The notes beneath the pieces were generated by a model that did not search any database, was not told where the DNA came from, and was given only the letters and a program-made list of their open reading frames with translations. Shown here one piece after another: positions 35,436 through 46,106 of a stretch of 64,000 nt of DNA. Each line of letters opens with the position of its first letter. Positions within the stretch are counted from its first letter, which is position 1. The stretch is from Acidovorax sp. Leaf78 (GTDB lineage Bacteria; Pseudomonadota; Gammaproteobacteria; Burkholderiales; Burkholderiaceae_C). Location of the stretch: contig NZ_LMLZ01000025.1 in NCBI RefSeq assembly GCF_001422735.1, forward strand, positions 47,304 through 111,303. Direction: 5' to 3'. Both the position numbers and the translations under genes were made by a program.

Positions 35436-36626
35436 ATGATGAAAAGAAACCGCCTGACGGCGGTGGCTTTGGCCGCCGCATGCGCGATGAGTAGTGCCAT
35501 GGCAATGGATGTTGCCGGCTTCGAGTTCAACGGTTACTCGCGGGGCGGCCCGGTGTTCAACCACTCCGACGGCGTCAAGGGCAACTTGACGCTCGGCGGC
35601 GAGCTGCAGAAATACCGCCTGGGCAACGAAGGCGACAACGGCATCGAAGTCAACTTTGCCAAGGGTTTCGAGACCAACGGCATCAAGTGGAAGATCAACT
35701 ACATGCCCGCCAAGTGGGGCAGCGGCGACATCAGCACCGAGCAGGCCTTCGTGGAAATGAGCGGCTTCTCGTTCTCGCCCGAAGCCAAGTTCTGGGCCGG
35801 CCAGCGCCGCCTGCGTATCCAGGACGTGCACATCGTCGACTACTTCCTGCTCAACTACGGTGACAACGTCGGCGCGGGCGTGACCGACGTGCCGATCGGC
35901 GGCATGAAGCTGGGCGTGGGCGTGTTCTCGGGCGACAAGTTCGACGGCAACCTGCCCAACGACGTGAAGGCGCACCGTATCAACGCCGACCTGTCCGAGA
36001 TCAACACCAACCCCGGCGGCAAGCTGCGCGTGCTGCTCACGGCGGTGGGCGGCAAGAACCAGGTCGGCGGTGGCTCCGGCTCGGGTGTGTCGCTGATGCA
36101 CACGCAAAAGGAATTCCTGCTGCCGAGCATCAGCAACACGCTGTACCTGCAGACGTCCCGCGGCCATGCCCGCATCGATGGTGAGTTCGAGTCCATCGAC
36201 GGCACCCGTGCCGGCCGTCGCTCCACGCGGATCGCCGACTCCATCAACTGGCAAAGCGGCCCCTTCGGCGGCCAGGCCCTCATTGGCTACCAGACCAACA
36301 AGGCTGACCTGACCGGTGTCGAGACCAAGGACTTCTCGCTGGGCGGCCGGGGTTCGTACGCCTTCACGCAGAACTTCAAGATGCTGGCCGAGCTGTCGAC
36401 CACGACCCGCAAGGGCAACACGGGCCCTGACCAGCGCCTGTCCAAGGTCACGCTGGCCGGCGCCCTGGCGCTGTCGGAAGACTTCTGGTCACGCCCTGAA
36501 CTGCGCCTGTATGTGACCAAGGCCAACTGGAACCAGGCAGCGGCCGTGGCGAATGCCGCCACGTTCGGCGCCAACGGCAAGACCTCGCGCACGCTGGTGG
36601 GCGTGCAGTACGAGGTCTGGTGGTAA
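35436..36626 (+). CDS. Carbohydrate-selective porin, LamB/maltoporin family
   Basis: Outer-membrane sugar channel. 396 residues, signal peptide to about MSSAMA-MD, mature start FEFNGYSRGGPVF as in LamB-fold porins. Aromatic-rich strands follow, and the C-terminus GVQYEVWW is typical of the maltoporin family. It sits between the binding protein and the permeases, where pseudomonads have OprB at the operon end, so it probably brings glucose across the outer membrane. A strong hairpin terminator follows, so the first two genes can be made in excess over the rest. Confidence 0.92.
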   Translation: MMKRNRLTAVALAAACAMSSAMAMDVAGFEFNGYSRGGPVFNHSDGVKGNLTLGGELQKYRLGNEGDNGIEVNFAKGFETNGIKWKINYMPAKWGSGDISTEQAFVEMSGFSFSPEAKFWAGQRRLRIQDVHIVDYFLLNYGDNVGAGVTDVPIGGMKLGVGVFSGDKFDGNLPNDVKAHRINADLSEINTNPGGKLRVLLTAVGGKNQVGGGSGSGVSLMHTQKEFLLPSISNTLYLQTSRGHARIDGEFESIDGTRAGRRSTRIADSINWQSGPFGGQALIGYQTNKADLTGVETKDFSLGGRGSYAFTQNFKMLAELSTTTRKGNTGPDQRLSKVTLAGALALSEDFWSRPELRLYVTKANWNQAAAVANAATFGANGKTSRTLVGVQYEVWW

Positions 36627-36754
36627 GCAATTCCACACCGGGCCGCAGGACGTGTTGCCAAGGTTTGCGCCTTGGCTGCGCCGCCCGGCGGCCTGGGCAT
36701 GGAATGGTGAAGTGAGTGAGTTAGCGAGTTAGTCAGAGGTTACTTTGTTCGGTT

Positions 36755-36785
36755 GGGGGGCACTCTGTGCGTGCCCCCCTTTTTT
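36755..36785 (+). terminator. Terminator/attenuator between the sugar porin and gtsB
   Basis: GGGGGGCAC, 7-base loop, GTGCCCCCC, then six T. It lies inside the operon, 137 bases before gtsB, and should reduce expression of the membrane and ATPase genes relative to gtsA and the porin. Confidence 0.88.
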
Positions 36786-36921
36786 CATATTGCAGGCACA
36801 TGCCACACATTTTTCGCAGCCGTCCAAGATGGCTCCCACGCTTTGCCTTTCACCTCGCCTTTGCCCCTGCGCGGGCCGCTGATCGCAAGGCCGTGGCTTT
36901 TCATTCGGGGGTGGCCCGGCG

Positions 36922-37803
36922 ATGACCAAGAATTCGTTTGAGACATGGTTGCCCAAGCTGGTCGTGACACCGGCTTTTGTGTTGGGATTCGCGTTCATCT
37001 ACGGCCTGATGCTGTGGAACGGCGTATTGAGCCTGACCGTGTCCCGCATGCTGCCCAACTACGACTGGGCGGGCCTGGCGCAGTACGAGCGCCTGTGGGA
37101 GATGGACCGCTGGTGGGTGGCCCTCAAAAATCTGGGCATCTTCGGCGTGGGCTACGTCGGCGGGTCGCTCGCCATCGGCGTGGTGCTGGCCGTGCTGCTG
37201 GACCAGAAGATCCGTGCCGAAGGCGCACTGCGCACGATTTATCTGTACCCCATGGCGCTGTCCTTCGTGGTCACGGGCACGGCCTGGAAGTGGCTGCTGA
37301 ACCCGGGCCTGGGCATCGAAAAAATGGTGCGCGACTGGGGCTTTCCCAACTTTGAATTCGGCTGGCTGGTCGACACCGACATGGCCATCTACTGCGTGGT
37401 GATCGCCGGCATCTGGCAGAGCGCGGGCTTTGCGATGGCGCTCTTTTTAGCCGGACTGCGCGGCATCGACGACAGCATCATCAAGGCCGCGCAGGTCGAC
37501 GGTGCATCGCTGCCGCGCATCTACTGGCGCATCGTGCTGCCGGCCCTGCGGCCCGTGTTCTTCTCCACGCTCATGGTGCTGTCGCACCTGGCGATCAAGA
37601 GCTTCGACCTGGTGATGGCGCTCACGGCCGGCGGGCCGGGCTTTGCCACCGACGTGCCCGCGACCTTCATGTACACCATGTCGTTCTCGCGCGGCCAGAT
37701 CGGCCTGGGCGCAGCCAGCGCGACCATGATGCTGGCCACTGTGGCAGCCCTGGTCATCCCCTATCTCTATAGCGAACTGCGGACCAAGCCCCATGACCGC
37801 TAA
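36922..37803 (+). CDS. gtsB: Sugar ABC transporter permease (GtsB-like)
   Basis: MalF-type permease, 293 residues, about six membrane helices. Conserved loop with the EAA-like motif IIKAAQVDGASLPRIYWRIVLPALRP at about residues 187-212. Overlaps gtsC by 11 bases, so translation is coupled. Partner and specificity are inferred from the operon. Confidence 0.92.
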   Translation: MTKNSFETWLPKLVVTPAFVLGFAFIYGLMLWNGVLSLTVSRMLPNYDWAGLAQYERLWEMDRWWVALKNLGIFGVGYVGGSLAIGVVLAVLLDQKIRAEGALRTIYLYPMALSFVVTGTAWKWLLNPGLGIEKMVRDWGFPNFEFGWLVDTDMAIYCVVIAGIWQSAGFAMALFLAGLRGIDDSIIKAAQVDGASLPRIYWRIVLPALRPVFFSTLMVLSHLAIKSFDLVMALTAGGPGFATDVPATFMYTMSFSRGQIGLGAASATMMLATVAALVIPYLYSELRTKPHDR

Positions 37804-38662
37804 GCCCTCTCTGCTCCCGTCCGTGGGCCGCTTTCTGGTCTACGCGGTGCTGGCCCTGGCCACCGCCTTCTTCTTGCTGCCGCTGTACGCGATGCTGGTG
37901 ACTTCGTTCAAGGATGCGGAGGAGATCCGCAGCACGTCGCTGCTGGCCTTGCCCGCCGCGCTGAACTGGTCGGCCTGGGGTACGGCGTGGTCCAGCGCCT
38001 GCACCGGTGTGGACTGCAACGGCCTGCGCCCGTTCTTCATGAACTCGGTGGCCATGGCGGTGCCGGCGGTGCTGATATCGACCGTCTGGGGCGCGCTCAA
38101 TGGCTACGTGCTCAGCCTGTGGAAGTTTCGCGGCAGCGACACGCTGTTCGGCCTGCTGCTGTTCGGCGTGTTCATGCCCTTCCAGGTGGTGCTGCTGCCG
38201 ATGAGCCAGGTGCTCGGCTGGCTGGGGCTGTCCAGCTCCATCACCGGCCTGGTGATGGTGCACTGCCTGGCGGGCCTGGCGGGCACCACGCTGTTCTTTC
38301 GCAACTACTACGCGGCCATCCCGAAAGAGCTGGTGAACGCGGCGCGCATGGACGGCGCCAGCTTCTTCCAGATCTTCTGGCGCATCGTGCTGCCGCTGTC
38401 CACGCCCATCGTGATGGTCACGCTGATCTGGCAGTTCACCAACATCTGGAACGACTTCCTGTTCGGCGTGGTGTTCTCGGGCACCGACTCCAAGCCGGTG
38501 ACGGTGGGGTTGAACAACCTGGCCAACACCAGCTCCAGCGTGAAGGCCTACAACGTGGACATGGCCGCCGCCATCATCGCGGGCCTGCCCACCATGGTGA
38601 TCTACGTTCTCGCAGGCAAGTTCTTCGTGCGCGGCCTGACGGCCGGCGCAGTCAAGGGATAA
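37793..38662 (+). CDS. gtsC: Sugar ABC transporter permease (GtsC-like)
   Basis: MalG-type permease, 289 residues, six membrane helices. EAA-type loop ELVNAARMDGASFFQIFWRIVLPLSTP at about residues 182-208, and a conserved loop NIWNDFLFGVVFSG. Followed after 14 bases by the ATPase gene. Confidence 0.92.
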   Translation: MTAKPSLLPSVGRFLVYAVLALATAFFLLPLYAMLVTSFKDAEEIRSTSLLALPAALNWSAWGTAWSSACTGVDCNGLRPFFMNSVAMAVPAVLISTVWGALNGYVLSLWKFRGSDTLFGLLLFGVFMPFQVVLLPMSQVLGWLGLSSSITGLVMVHCLAGLAGTTLFFRNYYAAIPKELVNAARMDGASFFQIFWRIVLPLSTPIVMVTLIWQFTNIWNDFLFGVVFSGTDSKPVTVGLNNLANTSSSVKAYNVDMAAAIIAGLPTMVIYVLAGKFFVRGLTAGAVKG

Positions 38663-38676
38663 GGGTAATCAAGAAA

Positions 38677-39741
<1,065 letters not shown>

Positions 39742-39930
39742 GGTGTAGCGACAGCGCCCTGGGATTGGCGGCGCTGCTGTAGCCTCGCTCTCGCGACCTC
39801 TTCCGACGAGGGCAGGGGGCGCACCCGATGCCCGGGCGGCACCGGTTCCACGACCGCGCTCGCTGCGCGCATCAAAACGTCCAGGATGTTTCGGACGGAG
39901 ACTTAGGTCTTTGCGGGGCTTTGTATTTCA

Positions 39931-39992
39931 GGTAAAAACTGCCTGTACCGCTCGTCCATCAAGCGCAAGCAGCTATATTTTTCATAGCTGCA
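39931..39992. repeat. Decayed copy of the gctagcgcttg stem-loop repeat before glk
   Basis: ACCGCTCGTCCATCAAGCGCAAGCAGC with an AT-rich end. Left arm is degraded. Confidence 0.5.
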
Positions 39993-40012
39993 GAACATTT
40001 TTCTTCAAGCCC

Positions 40013-40999
40013 ATGCACTCCACGCACCCGCAGCGCCTTCTCGCCGACATCGGCGGCACCAACATCCGCCTGGCCTGGCAGGACTCGCCCACCGGCCCGC
40101 TCAACGACACCCGCGTGCTGCCCTGCGCGCAGTTCCCCACCGTCGATGCCGCGCTGTCGGCATACCTGAAGGAAGTGGGCGTGCCCACGCCGCGCGAGGC
40201 TGCCTTCGGCATTGCCAACCCGGTGACGGGCGACGCCATCCGCATGACCAACCACAGCTGGAGCTTCTCGCAGCGCGCGGTGCGCGAGGCGTTCGGCTTC
40301 GAGCGGCTGGTGGTCATCAACGACTTCACGGCGTTGGCGCTGGCGCTGCCGCTGCTCACGCCCGACCTGCTGCGCCAGGTGGGCGGCGGCCAGGCGGTGC
40401 CCGGCAGTGCCATCGCGCTCGTCGGGCCCGGCACGGGGCTCGGGGTGTCCGGCCTGGTGTTCCCGCCGGGTTCCAGCGCCGGCGTGCCGCTGTCGGGCGA
40501 GGGCGGCCACGTCACGCTGGCCGCGCAGACGCAGCGCGAATTCGACGTGCTGGCCATCCTGCAGGAGCGCTACGGCCACGTGTCCGCCGAGCGCGCCGTG
40601 TGCGGCGCGGGCCTGGTGGACCTGTACCACGCGGTGCGCCGCCTGGCGCAGCGCGGCGGTAAAGAGGTGAGCTCCGCCGCGCAGGTGACGGAACTGGCGC
40701 TGCAGTCCCAGGATGCCCTGGCGCTCGAGGCGCTGGATCTGTTCTGCGGCTTTCTGGGCAGCGTGGCCGGCAACCTGGCCCTGACGCTGGGCGCCCGCGG
40801 CGGCGTGTACCTGGGCGGCGGCATGGTGTCACGCCTGGGCGAGTGGTTCGACCAATCCTCGTTCCGCGCACGCTTCGAGGCCAAGGGGCGCTTCAAGTCG
40901 TATCTTGCAGACATCCCCTGCTGGATCATCGACCCCAGCGCCACGCCCGCGCTGTACGGCGCATCGCGCGCACTCGATATCGCGGGCTCCGAAGGGTGA
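40013..40999 (+). CDS. glk: Glucokinase
   Basis: ATP-dependent phosphorylation of imported glucose to glucose-6-phosphate. 328 residues from ATG 40013. Phosphate-binding LADIGGTNIRLAW at the N-terminus, catalytic Asp in VVINDFTALALALP, GPGTGLGVSGLV, GEGGHVTLAAQ, and ARGGVYLGGGM: all group A glucokinase features. Same strand as the gts operon but 271 bases away across a repeat, so possibly transcribed separately. Overlaps the next gene by four bases. Confidence 0.96.
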   Translation: MHSTHPQRLLADIGGTNIRLAWQDSPTGPLNDTRVLPCAQFPTVDAALSAYLKEVGVPTPREAAFGIANPVTGDAIRMTNHSWSFSQRAVREAFGFERLVVINDFTALALALPLLTPDLLRQVGGGQAVPGSAIALVGPGTGLGVSGLVFPPGSSAGVPLSGEGGHVTLAAQTQREFDVLAILQERYGHVSAERAVCGAGLVDLYHAVRRLAQRGGKEVSSAAQVTELALQSQDALALEALDLFCGFLGSVAGNLALTLGARGGVYLGGGMVSRLGEWFDQSSFRARFEAKGRFKSYLADIPCWIIDPSATPALYGASRALDIAGSEG

Positions 41000-41454
41000 C
41001 GGTGGGCGGCAGTGATCCGCCTGCGCCACCCTCGCAGGCTGCGCTGCCTGCACTGCAGCTGAGCGGCATCCACCACGTGGCGATCATCGCGAGCGACTAT
41101 GCGCGCTCGCGCCGCTTCTACACCGAGGTGCTGGGTCTGCGGGTGGTGAACGAGGTGTTCCGCGCAGAGCGGCAGTCGCACAAGCTCGACCTGGAGTTGC
41201 CCGACGGAACGCAAGTCGAGCTGTTCTCCTTTCCCCACCCGCCAGCGCGCGCTTCGTACCCGGAGGCCTGCGGCTTGCGCCATCTGGCGCTGCGGGTAGC
41301 GGACCTCGATGCCAGCCTCAAGGTGCTGGCCTTGCACGGTGTTGCCGTGGAGCCGGTGCGCACGGACTCGTTCACGGGCGTACCCTTCACGTTCATTGCG
41401 GACCCGGATGGGTTGCCGATCGAACTGGTGGGGCGGGCTGGACGCGGAGATTGA
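40996..41454 (+). CDS. VOC family protein, YaeR/GloA2-like
   Basis: Glyoxalase/bleomycin-resistance fold dioxygenase-type protein. 152 residues from GTG 40996, which overlaps the glk stop (GTGA). Resembles E. coli YaeR: GIHHVAIIASDYARSRRFYTEVLG, VELFSFPHPPARASYPEACGLRHLAL, FTFIADPDGLPIELV. Metal ligands would be His26/27, the Glu in VELF, His in GLRHLAL and the final Glu. Substrate unknown. Coupling to glucokinase suggests a role in sugar by-product detoxification; that is inference. Confidence 0.85.
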   Translation: MTVGGSDPPAPPSQAALPALQLSGIHHVAIIASDYARSRRFYTEVLGLRVVNEVFRAERQSHKLDLELPDGTQVELFSFPHPPARASYPEACGLRHLALRVADLDASLKVLALHGVAVEPVRTDSFTGVPFTFIADPDGLPIELVGRAGRGD

Positions 41455-41498
41455 GCCTCTCCACGCCCGCAGCGCTCGGCGAGCGATCAATGGTCAGG

Positions 41499-42086
41499 TC
41501 ACTTCGGTTTCGATGAGGTCGCAGCCAACTCGGCCCGCGCTGCAGCAGTGGTCTTCTCGATCCATTCCGAGTCTTCTTCCACTTGCTTGCGAACCACCCG
41601 CTCTTCCTCGTCGTCCAGGAACGTGGTGCTTCGCAGCCGGCTTCTGACGACGGGCAACGAAACCAAACCACAGGCAATCCCGGCGCGGGCCCATCGGAGG
41701 TCCCTGGGCTCGCTGCGGGCGTACTTGGACACGGCTGCGTCGTTGGGGTCCAGGAACCAGATGCGCAGCCCATCACGGTGCACGCAGAGCATTCGTGCCT
41801 CCCAACCGTCGGGCAGGCTCGGCAAGGTGGGCGAGACCGGGTCCAGGTAGTAGCCGTGCTCCATGCGAAAAGGCGACTCCTCGCCCAGCATGGGCCCCAG
41901 GTCGAAGATGCGGCCAGGGTCTGCCTTGGTGTAGCAGTCGATGTCGATGGACATCGACATTGCTTCAGGAATGCGAACCCCATCTTCCACACCGAGTACG
42001 GACAGGCTTCCGATGACGACGTAGTCGGAATGTCCGCTGAGCTCTCGGGCGCGCTGCAGGGCCACGACCACCTGGTCGAGGTTCAT
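41499..42086 (-). CDS. Nucleotidyltransferase-like protein (DUF6036-like), possible toxin
   Basis: 195 residues. The N-terminus has a nucleotidyltransferase-fold pattern: YVVIGSLSVLG (Gly-Ser at about residues 26-27) followed by SIDIDCY with two Asp at about 48 and 50. Later DPNDAAVSKYARSEPRDLRWA resembles the conserved helix of the DUF6036/AbiEii-like group. C-terminus Glu-rich. Its ATG overlaps the stop of the Phd-like gene (four bases), an antitoxin-toxin arrangement. Toxicity is not shown. The exact family assignment is from memory. Confidence 0.65.
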   Translation of the reverse strand: MNLDQVVVALQRARELSGHSDYVVIGSLSVLGVEDGVRIPEAMSMSIDIDCYTKADPGRIFDLGPMLGEESPFRMEHGYYLDPVSPTLPSLPDGWEARMLCVHRDGLRIWFLDPNDAAVSKYARSEPRDLRWARAGIACGLVSLPVVRSRLRSTTFLDDEEERVVRKQVEEDSEWIEKTTAAARAELAATSSKPK

Positions 42087-42547
42087 GGCGCGAGCCCCGG
42101 CCAGGGTGAGTTCTGGCGCAGCGCGGGCCCCCAGCTATCGGCGTCAGACACCATGGCCTGGGCCAACTTTGGCAAGGGCAGCTCCAACAGGGCCTGCCAC
42201 CGGTCGATGTAGTCGCTGCTGCAAAGCTGGTGCGTGCGCCATTGCTCCACGACGGCCATTGCCTTTTTCACCAGTTGCCGGCCCTGCGCGGGGGGCAGTG
42301 TTGCCAGGTCGACGGCCAGCTGTTGGTGCCTGATCAGGCGCTCGTTCTCGCGCAGGGTCTGGGCCAGCCGTGCCATCTTGCGTTCGGACAACGCTGCTTG
42401 CCGTTTGTCGACTGAAGAGAAGTATTCCGGCGCAGCCATGATGGCCTTGACCTTGCCATGCTTTTCGATGGCCACAGGGCCACGTTCGGCGGCCTCAAGG
42501 AGATGGCCGAAAGACTGCTTGGCGTCGGTGGCCGAAATTTGCTGCAT
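42083..42547 (-). CDS. Phd/YefM-type antitoxin with C-terminal extension
   Basis: 154 residues. Residues 1-50 match the Phd/YefM DNA-binding fold: MQQISATDAKQSFGHLLEAAERGPVAIEKHGKVKAIMAAPEYF. Instead of the usual short neutralising tail there are about 100 further residues, helical and basic at first. First gene of the pair with the nucleotidyltransferase-like protein. A perfect 14-base inverted repeat lies 13 to 45 bases upstream of the ATG, a good candidate autoregulatory operator. Antitoxin role is inferred from the fold and arrangement. Confidence 0.8.
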   Translation of the reverse strand: MQQISATDAKQSFGHLLEAAERGPVAIEKHGKVKAIMAAPEYFSSVDKRQAALSERKMARLAQTLRENERLIRHQQLAVDLATLPPAQGRQLVKKAMAVVEQWRTHQLCSSDYIDRWQALLELPLPKLAQAMVSDADSWGPALRQNSPWPGLAP

Positions 42548-42559
42548 GGTGGCGCTCCA

Positions 42560-42592
42560 ATTTTGTCCATTTTATAAAAAAATGGACAAAAT
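42560..42592. promoter_or_regulatory. Palindromic operator upstream of the Phd-like gene
   Basis: Arms ATTTTGTCCATTTT (42560-42573) and AAAATGGACAAAAT (42579-42592) are exact complements around a 5-base centre. AT-rich, in an otherwise GC-rich region, directly upstream of the Phd-like start on the minus strand. Confidence 0.8.
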
Positions 42593-42625
42593 GAAATATC
42601 CGGGTTTTTGGCGCCCCCACCGGTA

Positions 42626-44080
42626 TCACATTTCCTCACTCCAGCAATGCCCATCGCGCGCGATCATCGCGCTGGCAGCGCTGGGGCCCCAACTCCCCGG
42701 TGCGTACGGGCGCGGGCCGGCGGGGTCGTTCCTCCAGTGCTGCAGGATGGGCTCCACCCAGCGCCAGGCTTCTTCCTGCTCGTCGCTGCGCACGAAGAGG
42801 TTCAGGCGCCCTGCGATCACGTCGAGCAGCAGGCGCTCGTAGGCACCCACGCGCTCGGTGCCGAAGCGCTGGTCGAAGTCCAGGTTCAGCGCCACCTGCG
42901 ACAGCGCGGGCTCGGTCTGGTTCTGGGGGGCGCCCTGGGCCAGCAGGTGCAACTCCAGGCCGTCCTTGGGCTGCAGGTTGATCACCAGACGGTTCACCGC
43001 GCCGGTGGGCATCTTGAAGATGGGGTGCGGCACGGGGCGGAAGTTGACGACGATGTGCGCGTCGCGCCCCGCCAGCCGCTTGCCGGTGCGGATGTAGAAC
43101 GGCACGCCCGCCCAGCGCCAGTTGGAGATCTCGGTGCGCAGCGCGACGAAGGTCTCGGTGGTGCTGCTGCCGGCCACGCCCTTTTCCTGCAGGTAGCCCG
43201 GCACGTTGTGCCCGTGTGTCTTGCCTGCGGCGTACTGGCCGCGGATCACGTGCTGGCCGATGGTTTCCATGCTCCAGGGCTTGAGCGACTGCAGCACCTT
43301 GAGCTTCTCGTCGCGGATCGCGTTGGCGCTGGAGTTGATGGGCGGCTCCATGCCGATGGCGCACAGCAGCTGCAGCGCGTGGTTCTGCACCATGTCGCGC
43401 AATGCGCCGGTCTGGTCGTAGAAGGCGCCGCGCGTTTCCACGCCCAGCTCTTCGGCGATGGTGATCTGGATGTTGGCGATGTGCTCGCGGCGCCACAGGG
43501 GCTCGAACAGCGCGTTGCCAAAGCGCATCGCAAACAGGTTCTGCACCGACGGCTTGCCCAGGTAGTGGTCGATGCGAAAGACCTGCTCTTCCTTGAGCAC
43601 GCGGCGCAGCGTGTCGTTGATGGCCTGGTTCGATTTCAGGTCGTGGCCCAGCGGCTTTTCCAGCACCACGCGGGTGCTGGGGCCGTTCAGGCCGACGGCG
43701 GCGATCTGCTCGCACACGTTGGTGAACAGGCTGGGGGCCGTGGCCACGTACATCACCACCGTGTCGGCGCCGCGTTCCTGCAGCACGCCAGCCAGGCGGG
43801 CGTAGTCCTGCGTTTGCGACAGGTCCATGCGCAGGTAATGCAGCAGCGCGCCGAAGCGCTCGAACTCGTCCGGGGTGGGGCGCTTGGCCAGGTCCACGCT
43901 GTCGAAGCGGGACTGGATCAGGCTGCGGTATTGTTCGTCGCTCAGCTCGTCGCGCGCCACCGCAATGATGCGGCCCCCCTCGGGCAAGGTCCCGTGGCGA
44001 AACGCCTGAAAGAGCGCGGGCATGAGCTTGCGCCAGGCCAGATCGCCGGTGCCTCCAAACAGGACGAGGTCAAAACTCAT
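42626..44080 (-). CDS. zwf: Glucose-6-phosphate 1-dehydrogenase
   Basis: First enzyme of the oxidative pentose phosphate and Entner-Doudoroff routes: glucose-6-P to 6-phosphogluconolactone with NADP. 484 residues. Nucleotide-binding FGGTGDLAWRKL at residues 8-19, active-site RIDHYLGK at 169-176 (His172 region), EKPLGHDL and the conserved FYIRTGKRL. Divergent from pgi; the 212-base gap between them holds two candidate HexR sites. No 6-phosphogluconolactonase (pgl) gene was recognised nearby. Confidence 0.98.
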   Translation of the reverse strand: MSFDLVLFGGTGDLAWRKLMPALFQAFRHGTLPEGGRIIAVARDELSDEQYRSLIQSRFDSVDLAKRPTPDEFERFGALLHYLRMDLSQTQDYARLAGVLQERGADTVVMYVATAPSLFTNVCEQIAAVGLNGPSTRVVLEKPLGHDLKSNQAINDTLRRVLKEEQVFRIDHYLGKPSVQNLFAMRFGNALFEPLWRREHIANIQITIAEELGVETRGAFYDQTGALRDMVQNHALQLLCAIGMEPPINSSANAIRDEKLKVLQSLKPWSMETIGQHVIRGQYAAGKTHGHNVPGYLQEKGVAGSSTTETFVALRTEISNWRWAGVPFYIRTGKRLAGRDAHIVVNFRPVPHPIFKMPTGAVNRLVINLQPKDGLELHLLAQGAPQNQTEPALSQVALNLDFDQRFGTERVGAYERLLLDVIAGRLNLFVRSDEQEEAWRWVEPILQHWRNDPAGPRPYAPGSWGPSAASAMIARDGHCWSEEM

Positions 44081-44150
44081 GGGGTCTCCGTATCAGTGGT
44101 GTGGGTGGTGTGCACGCAGTCCTGCTGAGGGCCATGTGCAGGCTCGAAAT

Positions 44151-44165
44151 TGTAATCTCGTTACA
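44151..44165. promoter_or_regulatory. Putative HexR-type operator upstream of zwf
   Basis: TGTAAT-CTC-GTTACA, 11 of 12 against TGTAAT-N3-ATTACA; the best match in the window. 71 bases upstream of the zwf ATG. Confidence 0.65.
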
Positions 44166-44238
44166 TCGGAATGTGTAGGTGCAAAGGCCGTAGAACGATT
44201 TATGACAGTTCGGCTACCAAAAGGTATCGAACAAATTA

Positions 44239-44253
44239 GGTAATCAAGTTACT
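44239..44253. promoter_or_regulatory. Putative HexR-type operator upstream of pgi
   Basis: GGTAAT-CAA-GTTACT, 9 of 12 against TGTAAT-N3-ATTACA, 40 bases before the pgi ATG and in the position of its promoter. Confidence 0.45.
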
Positions 44254-44292
44254 ATCTCGCCGCGTGTTCTTTTACCTCTCGTGAATTCCACC

Positions 44293-45855
<1,563 letters not shown>

Positions 45856-45952
45856 TCCGAAGTGCAGGGCAGGGCAGGGCGCACGCGCCCTGCCTTCGTT
45901 CCATCGCCGCCCATTGCCTCCCACGGCCGCCCATTTGCCGACCATTCCCATC

Positions 45953-46089
45953 CCGTTCAGGCTGAGCCTGTCGAAGCCCCGCGCAACGCTTCATCCAGTA
46001 CGCAACCCCACCCCTCAAAACAAACATCCGTTCACGCCGCGCTGTGTCGAAGCGATGGGCCAAGGCTTCGACGAGCTCAGCCCGAACGG
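45953..46089. repeat. REP-type palindromic repeat cluster between pgi and the epimerase gene
   Basis: Half element at 45953-45978 (CCGTTCAGGCTGAGCCTGTC) and a complete inverted pair at 46028-46089, with outer arms CCGTTCACG and GCCCGAACGG and inner GTCGAAGC / GCTTCGAC. Same family as 3641-3700 and 55005-55064. Confidence 0.85.
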
Positions 46090-46106
46090 TCCAGGAGATT
46101 TTCACC

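Noticed and set aside
45953..46089. CRISPR-like spaced repeats between pgi and the epimerase gene
   Set aside because: The repeats are inverted REP arms with unequal spacing, not direct repeats with uniform spacers; no cas genes.
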